From NCBI GenBank assembly GCA_937875975.1, contig CALEEU010000231.1, positions 1 through 10,829 of the forward strand: 10,829 nt of DNA, read 5' to 3'. The notes under the pieces are model-generated. The model was not told the origin of the DNA. It ran no database searches and saw only the letters and a program-made list of their open reading frames with translations. The translations under genes were made by a program, and so were the position numbers. The stretch is from an uncultured Opitutia bacterium (GTDB taxonomy: Bacteria; Verrucomicrobiota; Verrucomicrobiia; Opitutales; UBA953). Shown one piece after another: positions 6,595 to 10,829 of this stretch. How positions within the stretch are numbered: the stretch's first letter is position 1; each line of letters starts with the position of its first letter.

Positions 6595-7583
6595 GCCTGC
6601 GGAGCAGCCTCGCCCTCCTTTTCCTCTGCCTCACGGCGCTCCCGCTGGTCGCGACGGACATCGTCTGGCCGACCACGATGGAACGGTCGGATTTCCGCAC
6701 CCCGCAGGACTACCTGCAACCGACGGTCTCGGGCAAGACGGAGTCAGCCCTTTTCGGCATGGTCCGCGAGGACGGCAAGCGCTTCCACGAGGGCATCGAT
6801 ATCCGCCCGGCGAGGAGCAACGCCGACGGCGAACCGCTCGATCTCGTGCTGGCGGCCATGGACGGCCAAGTCGCCTACCTCAATGCAAACGTCAACGGTC
6901 CGTACGGCCGGTACGTCGTGCTCCACCATGCCGCCGCGGAGATCCCCGTCTACACGCTGTACGCCCACCTCGCGAAAATCGCCCCGAGCCTCCAGCCCGC
7001 CCAGCCCGTGCGCCGCGGTACCGCCATCGGCCTGATGGGTCACACTTCGGCCGGCGCCAGCCCGATCACGAAGGAACGCTCCCACCTCCACTTCGAAGTC
7101 GGCCTCATCCTCTCGACCGGTTTCAACCGCTGGTACGCCGCCCAGCCTGAGAACAAACAGAGCCCCAACCTCCACGGACTCTACAACGGCCAGAACCTCA
7201 TCGGCATGGACCCGATGCTGATCCTCGGCCAGCCGAAGGTCGACGTCCTTGCCGCCCTCCGCAGTCAACCCACCGCCCTCACGGTCGGCCTGCGCACGAA
7301 TCAATTACCAGACTTTGTGCACCGCTACCCTGTGCTCGCGCGCGGAGACATCTCGCGTGCCGCGGGCTGGTATGTCGAATTCTCCTGGCAAGGCATGCCG
7401 ATCCGTTGGACGGCCCTCGAAGCCACGAGCCCTCAGCTGCCAGCCGGCCGTTGGCGCCTCCTGGAGATCGACCAAGCCCAGCGCAAACGCCTGATCCAAC
7501 GGAAGATGCTCGGCGCCGATGGCCGCACCCCGGGCGAGCTGCTCACGCAGAACCTCGAGGTCCTCCTCTCGACCACGCGCTGA
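6591..7583 (+). CDS. Secreted M23 (LytM-like) metallopeptidase
   Basis: The product is 330 aa with a GTG start at 6591 overlapping the upstream stop by 4 nt. The N-terminus has an Sec signal peptide ('MSLRSSLALLFLCLTALPLV', cleavage probably near VAT). The M23 fold (~50-175) has every key residue: H66 and D70 in 'RFHEGIDIRPA', H126 in 'YTLYAHL', and H165/H167 in 'SHLHFEV'. By analogy with LytM, H66, D70 and H167 bind zinc, and H126 and H165 are catalytic. The glycine-rich 'GPYGRYVVLHH' strand fits too. So it is probably an active peptidoglycan endopeptidase in the periplasm, not a degenerate EnvC/NlpD-type activator. The C-terminal ~150 residues ('LGQPKVDVLAAL...' onward) are an unrecognised module with no cell-wall-binding repeat. 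Pairing with the upstream lipoprotein suggests the two act at the same envelope site. Confidence 0.93.
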   Translation: MSLRSSLALLFLCLTALPLVATDIVWPTTMERSDFRTPQDYLQPTVSGKTESALFGMVREDGKRFHEGIDIRPARSNADGEPLDLVLAAMDGQVAYLNANVNGPYGRYVVLHHAAAEIPVYTLYAHLAKIAPSLQPAQPVRRGTAIGLMGHTSAGASPITKERSHLHFEVGLILSTGFNRWYAAQPENKQSPNLHGLYNGQNLIGMDPMLILGQPKVDVLAALRSQPTALTVGLRTNQLPDFVHRYPVLARGDISRAAGWYVEFSWQGMPIRWTALEATSPQLPAGRWRLLEIDQAQRKRLIQRKMLGADGRTPGELLTQNLEVLLSTTR

Positions 7584-7602
7584 CGTCAGTGCCTCGCAGA
7601 CG

Positions 7603-7633
7603 CCTGCCACCCGGGGCCGCCACCTGCCACCCG
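7603..7633 (+). repeat. 11-bp direct repeat between convergent genes
   Basis: CCTGCCACCCG occurs at 7603-7613 and again at 7623-7633, a 20-bp period, in the 64-bp gap between the converging M23 and yqgE genes. No hairpin with a T-run is seen there. It may be a local duplication or simply GC-rich chance; function unknown. Confidence 0.5.
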
Positions 7634-7647
7634 AATTTTGTCGGCTA

Positions 7648-8193
7648 CTAGTTCAGTCCTGGATTCTCCGGCGAATCCGCCTCGAGCCGCAGATCCGGCC
7701 GATGGCGCTCCAGCAGCTTCTTCCATAGCTCCACGCCTTCGAGGTCGGCGCAGAGCGCGTCGAACGGGCAGACGACCCAGGCGTTCATCTTCAGCTCTTT
7801 CTCCAACTGCCCAGGCGACCAGCCAGCATAGCCGATGTAGGCGGAAAGCCGGAAACGACCGTCCTTGGCTAGCTGCGCGGCTTCTTCCTGATCGAGGCCG
7901 AAACGCACCTCGGGCTCGCCGCGGGCCGGAAAATGCCAGCCGCCGAAAGCGAGGCGATCGGTCGCGACCGGGCCGCCTTCGAAGAGCGGCACATCGTCGA
8001 GAGGCTTTAGCTCCGCCGTGGATTCGATCTGACCGAGCACCCGGCCGAGCGGGCGGTTCACGATGACGCCGAGGGCACCCTCCGCGGCGTCATGGGTATG
8101 CAACAGCACGACGGTCTCGCGGAAATGATCGTCACGCAGCTGCGGGTGCGAGACCAGCAATCGCCCCGCCAAGGTCTGCGGAGCGCGGGCCAT
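7648..8193 (-). CDS. yqgE: YqgE/AlgH family protein (DUF179)
   Basis: The product is 181 aa, the normal length for YqgE/AlgH. Diagnostic segments are 'LAGRLLVSHPQL' (8-19), 'FRETVVLLHTHDAAEGALGV' (24-43), 'IVNRPLG' (44-50), 'LFEGGPV' (70-76) and 'YIGYAGWSPGQLEKELKMNA' (119-138). The family is widespread, its molecular role is poorly known, and it was named for a link with alginate regulation in Pseudomonas. It is a soluble cytoplasmic protein with no signal peptide. The ATG (8193-8191) shares one base with the TGA of the upstream deaminase gene (TGATG), and that gene overlaps menA in turn, so it is the last cistron of a three-gene operon. Translation probably depends on coupling, since no Shine-Dalgarno is visible. 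The operon partners do not define its function. Confidence 0.96.
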   Translation of the reverse strand: MARAPQTLAGRLLVSHPQLRDDHFRETVVLLHTHDAAEGALGVIVNRPLGRVLGQIESTAELKPLDDVPLFEGGPVATDRLAFGGWHFPARGEPEVRFGLDQEEAAQLAKDGRFRLSAYIGYAGWSPGQLEKELKMNAWVVCPFDALCADLEGVELWKKLLERHRPDLRLEADSPENPGLN

Positions 8194-8669
8194 CAGCGTT
8201 CGAGTCGCGTGACCAACACGCCAGCCTGACCGAACATCTCGGCCACCAGCGGGTCGTTCTTATAGTCGTGACGGTAGCGGACCTCGGTGATGCCGGCGGC
8301 GGCGAGGATCTTGGCGCAGTTCACGCACGGGAAATGGGTGACGTAGCAGACCGTGCCCTGCAGCGAGACGCCGCGCTTGGCGGCATCGGCCACGGCGTTC
8401 TGCTCAGCATGCACGGTCGCGAGCTCATGGCCGTCGCGGATATGCGAATCATGCGGGGCGCCCGGGAGGAAACCATTGTAGCCGGCGGCGACGAGGCGGT
8501 TCGGGTGCTTACCGGTCGAGACGATGATGCAACCGACATGCAGGCGCTCGCAGCTCGAGCGCGAGCTGACGAGCACCGCGGTGGCCATGAAGTATTCGTC
8601 CCACGACGGACGAGAGCCCCCGTTGACGAGGGCTTCGAGCTGTTCAGCGAGGGACTTGGGCTGGCTCAT
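8193..8669 (-). CDS. dCMP/cytidine deaminase-family protein (ComEB-like)
   Basis: I choose the ATG at 8669, which forms ATGA with the menA stop, giving 158 aa; a GTG three codons upstream (8678) is possible. It matches dCMP deaminase / ComE operon protein 2. Such enzymes deaminate dCMP to dUMP for dTTP synthesis. From the ATG, the zinc site is 'TVHAEQNAV' (H87, E89 as proton donor) and 'PCVNCAK' (C115, C118). 'SSRSSCERLHVGCIIVS' and 'GYNGFLPGAPH' are the usual substrate-side motifs. dCMP deaminases often have a second zinc-binding Cys/His set just before HAE; here that region is 'DSHIRDGHELA' with no cysteine, so the extra site looks absent. The substrate (dCMP or a related deoxycytidine compound) is inferred from family, not proven. 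It is the middle cistron of menA-deaminase-yqgE. Confidence 0.9.
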   Translation of the reverse strand: MSQPKSLAEQLEALVNGGSRPSWDEYFMATAVLVSSRSSCERLHVGCIIVSTGKHPNRLVAAGYNGFLPGAPHDSHIRDGHELATVHAEQNAVADAAKRGVSLQGTVCYVTHFPCVNCAKILAAAGITEVRYRHDYKNDPLVAEMFGQAGVLVTRLER

Positions 8670-9586
8670 CGCATCCACAGGCTGTCAGCCGGCACCCACC
8701 CGAGGCAAGTGGCAGTTACGCACAGGATCGTCGCGAGGAGCATCAGCACCGCCGCCCGGCCCAGAAACGGCAGGAAATCGGCCGGCTGGGCGGCCTTACG
8801 GAAGGCGAGGTGCTGCCAGAGAGCCAGCGGCAGCAAGACCATGGGAGCCCAGCCGAAGACGTGGCCCAGGCACCCCAAGCCCAGGAGTGAATTGAAGCCG
8901 TGCAGATTACGCGCGAAGCCGCGGCCGAAGCGGACGACCGTCGTGCGCTTGCCGACGGCGAGGTCGGTCTCGTAATCGCGCGCGTTGTTCGCGACGAGAA
9001 TATTGTCGGCGAGCAGACCAAGCCCGAGGCCGGCGAGGAGCGCGGGCAGCCACGGCATGACGGCGCTTGTTAACGCCACGCTGATCGCCCAGACGGTCAG
9101 AGTGGTCGCCTGCACGCCGAAGCACGCGACGACGAAGACGTCGCCGAGGCCGCGGTAAGCCAGCGGGAACGGGCCAAGGGTATAGGCCAGCGCGCAGGCA
9201 ATCGCCAGTAGTCCCGCCAGAAATAGCCATGGCGAAAGGATCGCGACGGGGGCTCCAAGAATGAGAGCCAAGACGCAGGCAATCCAGATACCGCGTTGCA
9301 TGGCGCCCGGAGAGATGTCACCAGAAGAGACCGCACGACGGGGGCCGATACGCGCGGAGGTATCCGCGCCACGGAGCGAATCGCCGAGGTCGTTGGCGAA
9401 GTTGCAGGCGACCTGCACGCAGAGCGCGAAGCCGAGACAACTGGACAATACGAGCATGTCGACGCCGGCCTCCGACGCACCCTTGCCGTAGGCCGCGAAA
9501 ACTGCCCCACCTAAGGCGATGGGTGCGACGGCCGCCACCAAGGTCTTGGGGCGAGTCGCGGCCAGCCATGCGCGGAAGGTCGTCAT
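8666..9586 (-). CDS. menA: MenA-like 1,4-dihydroxy-2-naphthoate prenyltransferase
   Basis: This 306-aa UbiA-superfamily integral membrane enzyme attaches a polyprenyl chain to dihydroxynaphthoate in the menaquinone pathway. Motifs are 'ATRPKTLVAAVAPIALGG' (10-27), the first Asp-rich site 'NFANDLGDSLRGAD' (62-75), 'GPRRAVSSG' (81-89), 'YTLGPFPLAYRGLGDVFV' (135-152) and the second Asp-rich site 'NNARDYETDLAVGKRTTVV' (200-218). Multiple hydrophobic segments fit the eight-to-nine-helix fold. The short second motif and the PFPLAYRGLGD segment favour MenA over UbiA, HemeO synthase or chlorophyll synthase. The organism probably uses menaquinone, though no other men gene is in the window. It is first in an overlapping operon with the deaminase and yqgE genes. 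No Shine-Dalgarno is seen; the pyrimidine-rich CTTCACCTCCGC precedes the ATG. Confidence 0.95.
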   Translation of the reverse strand: MTTFRAWLAATRPKTLVAAVAPIALGGAVFAAYGKGASEAGVDMLVLSSCLGFALCVQVACNFANDLGDSLRGADTSARIGPRRAVSSGDISPGAMQRGIWIACVLALILGAPVAILSPWLFLAGLLAIACALAYTLGPFPLAYRGLGDVFVVACFGVQATTLTVWAISVALTSAVMPWLPALLAGLGLGLLADNILVANNARDYETDLAVGKRTTVVRFGRGFARNLHGFNSLLGLGCLGHVFGWAPMVLLPLALWQHLAFRKAAQPADFLPFLGRAAVLMLLATILCVTATCLGWVPADSLWMR

Positions 9587-9619
9587 GCGGAGGTGAAGGT
9601 GGCAGACGTTGAACGGACG

Positions 9620-9651
9620 GAAACAAAAAAGCCCCGCTGAGCGGGGCTTTT
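9620..9651 (-). terminator. Intrinsic terminator after the pseudopilin gene
   Basis: The stem is GCCCCGC (9631-9637) and GCGGGGC (9641-9647) with a 3-nt loop, extended by an A/T tetrad on each side. On the minus strand the hairpin is followed by TTTTTTGTTT, a classic rho-independent signal. It starts about 19 nt after the pseudopilin stop (9672-9670) and isolates that gene from menA, which must therefore have its own promoter in the ~35 bp left before its ATG. The U-run is best on the minus strand; a shorter one on the plus strand may also act. Confidence 0.92.
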
Positions 9652-9669
9652 CGGAGAGGTCGCGAAGTC

Positions 9670-10380
9670 TTACTTGGACTTCAGTTCAGTGACGGGGCTC
9701 GAGCTGACCGCCTTGGTCCAGTCAGGAGTGCTGGTGCCAGGGGTGACCTTCGAGTTGAACTGGTTGGCCGCATCGACGGTGTCGGCGCGCCAATCGATGT
9801 GTGAGTCACCGAAGGCGATGTGACCGCCTTCCGCACCCCAGACGCCGTTGGTCGCATCCCACTTGCCGGCAGCGGACAGACCGCGGGACCAAAGGAGAGG
9901 GGTCTGTTCGTTGATATTCTTCAGAGACGGCACGTAAGTGGTCCAAGACTGGTAGCCATTGACCGCGCTCGGAGCCTTGAAGCGGGGGTCGACCTGTTCC
10001 GCGCCAGCGGCACCGGTCAGCACCTGGTTCGGGAAGGTCGCCGTGTCGTTGGCCGGGTCGGCGTCGATGTACCAGATGGAGGCGTTATTCAGGCCGGCAT
10101 TGAGGGCGAGGACCGCAGCGTAATCGGAGATGGTGGCGGCGGAGGTCGGGGCAGTGGTGGTGCTCCAGGCGGCCTGTTTGATCATCTTCGTGCCGTTATT
10201 GTAAGTGATGTAGGACTGGGCGATGTTGCGCAGCTTGGTCGAAGCGGCGGACTGCTTGGCCTTCTTCATGACGCCTTGGACGCCAGGGAAGAGGACGGCG
10301 GCGAGGATGCCGATGATGGCGATCACCGTCAGGAGTTCGATGAGCGTAAAGCCCTTACGGTTACGGGGGGAGGAGGTCAT
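9670..10380 (-). CDS. Type II pseudopilin / prepilin-type N-terminal methylation domain protein
   Basis: The product is 236 aa. The N-terminus 'MTSSPRNRKGFTLIELLTVI' is a textbook prepilin leader: prepilin peptidase should cut after G10, leaving N-methylated F11, with E15 as the conserved Glu5 of the mature form and a hydrophobic helix 'AIIGILAAVLFPGV'. After a coiled segment ('KKAKQSAASTKLRNIAQSYI') comes a Ser/Thr/Ala-rich globular domain with 'GGHIAFGDSHIDW' (185-197). This is close to the H-X9-DG element typical of the many pseudopilin-like proteins of Planctomycetes and Verrucomicrobia; here DG is DS. It likely forms part of a type II secretion pseudopilus or a surface fibre, or belongs to the expanded family of unknown role. 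It is a single-gene unit between glyA and a strong terminator. The 71 bp upstream are A/T-rich, with a TATACC 11 nt before the ATG but no clear -35. Confidence 0.94.
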   Translation of the reverse strand: MTSSPRNRKGFTLIELLTVIAIIGILAAVLFPGVQGVMKKAKQSAASTKLRNIAQSYITYNNGTKMIKQAAWSTTTAPTSAATISDYAAVLALNAGLNNASIWYIDADPANDTATFPNQVLTGAAGAEQVDPRFKAPSAVNGYQSWTTYVPSLKNINEQTPLLWSRGLSAAGKWDATNGVWGAEGGHIAFGDSHIDWRADTVDAANQFNSKVTPGTSTPDWTKAVSSSPVTELKSK

Positions 10381-10425
10381 AGATTTAGTGGGGTATAGAT
10401 TAGATTAGGAGATTTTGTTCCGTTG

Positions 10426-10445
10426 GAAAGGGTAAAAACCCTTTC
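10426..10445 (-). terminator. Perfect hairpin after glyA, possible weak terminator
   Basis: GAAAGGGT (10426-10433) and ACCCTTTC (10438-10445) form a perfect 8-bp inverted repeat around a 4-nt A/T loop, starting 6 nt after the glyA stop (10454-10452). There is no T-run after it on the minus strand (CAACGGAACA follows), and the stem has only 3 central GC pairs. It is therefore a weak terminator at best, or a 3'-end stabiliser or operator for the pseudopilin gene. Confidence 0.45.
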
Positions 10446-10451
10446 TTAAGG

Positions 10452-10829
10452 TTAATAAGGAAGGGGGAAACGGCTGGTCAGGGAGGCCACGATGCCCTGC
10501 GCTTCGGCGATTTTGGCAGGATTCTGGGGGTCGGACAGGACGATGGCGATTGCCTGGGCGATTTCCCGCATCTCGGACTCCTTCATGCCACGGGAAGTGA
10601 CGGCCGGGGTGCCGACGCGGATGCCGCTGGCCTGGAACGGACTGCGGGTCTCGTCCGGCACGGTGTTCTTATTAGTGGTGATGTGGGCGGCGTCCAACGC
10701 GAGCTGGGCGTCCTTGCCGGAGACGTTCGGGTGGCTCTTGCGGAGGTCGAGCAGGCTGAGGTGGTTGTCGGTGCCGCCGCTGATCAGGCCGAAGCCGAGC
10801 TTCACGAGCTCGTCGGCGAGGGCGCGGGA
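10452..10829 (-). CDS. glyA: Serine hydroxymethyltransferase, C-terminal part (cut by the right edge)
   Basis: The last 125 codons of an ORF read in frame from the window edge at 10829 to the TAA at 10454-10452; the 5' two-thirds are outside. The edge reads SRALADELVKLGF, then 'GLISGGTDNHLSLLDLR' and 'GIRVGTPAVTSRGMKESEM', both diagnostic of serine hydroxymethyltransferase. The GTPAVTSRG arginine binds the substrate carboxylate. The PLP-dependent enzyme converts serine and tetrahydrofolate to glycine and 5,10-methylene-THF in the cytoplasm. The family is about 415-430 aa, so roughly 300 residues are missing. An apparent start at 10805 is an internal GTG (Val), not the real start. The C-terminus 'ASLTSRFPLPY' is normal. 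Unbroken in the window. Confidence 0.97.
   Translation of the reverse strand, partial: SRALADELVKLGFGLISGGTDNHLSLLDLRKSHPNVSGKDAQLALDAAHITTNKNTVPDETRSPFQASGIRVGTPAVTSRGMKESEMREIAQAIAIVLSDPQNPAKIAEAQGIVASLTSRFPLPY

Noticed and set aside
8268..8975. A 235-codon plus-strand frame
   Set aside because: It spans the antisense of both the deaminase and menA genes, both well supported by motifs on the minus strand.
9820..10398. A 192-codon plus-strand frame opposite the pseudopilin gene
   Set aside because: It has a Gly/Arg/Asp-rich composition and no domain, while the minus strand has a textbook prepilin N-terminus.
1..10829. CRISPR array, tRNA, insertion sequence, attachment site or defence system
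   Set aside because: No spaced direct-repeat array, cloverleaf, terminal inverted repeats with a transposase, or nuclease/toxin-type gene was seen on either strand.

Overview
The window is GC-rich and densely coded. It reads as a chromosomal piece of a Verrucomicrobiota bacterium, most likely Opitutae-like. The evidence is a large secreted beta-propeller/HEAT protein of the type seen in Planctomycetes and Verrucomicrobia, a pseudopilin with the 'GGHIxFGD' C-terminal motif common in those phyla, a conserved small PVC-type hypothetical protein, and an almost complete lack of Shine-Dalgarno sequences. No plasmid, phage, transposon, CRISPR, tRNA or rRNA signal is visible. The taxonomic call is an inference from gene content.

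Layout, left to right. (1) 1-2363, minus: a large secreted protein cut by the left edge, with an N-terminal sandwich-like module, a sorbosone-dehydrogenase-like propeller and HEAT repeats. (2) 2437-3414, minus: a short, unusual MidA/NDUFAF7-type methyltransferase. (3) 3498-4520, plus: tsaD, divergent from (2). (4) 4517-5074, minus: an isochorismatase-family hydrolase whose stop codon overlaps that of tsaD. (5) 5163-5516, plus: a tiny PQQ-repeat protein behind the clearest promoter in the window. (6) 5580-7583, plus: a tightly packed trio of a conserved hypothetical protein, a lipoprotein with a SecD-P1-head-like domain, and a secreted M23 peptidase. (7) 9586-7648, minus: an overlapping operon of menA, a dCMP-deaminase-like gene and yqgE/algH. 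(8) 10380-9670, minus: a type II pseudopilin with a strong intrinsic terminator. (9) 10829-10452, minus: the 3' part of glyA, cut by the right edge, followed by a perfect hairpin.

Most genes are housekeeping: tRNA t6A modification, one-carbon metabolism, menaquinone prenylation, nucleotide metabolism and envelope maintenance. The more interesting signals are a TATAAT promoter that ends only 8 nt before a start codon (a predicted leaderless mRNA), CATAAC hexamers at 8-9 nt before two other starts, a methyltransferase with a degenerate SAM motif and an apparently deleted segment, and a solitary SecD-head-like lipoprotein translationally coupled to a cell-wall peptidase. I do not see a clearly new defence or mobile system here.
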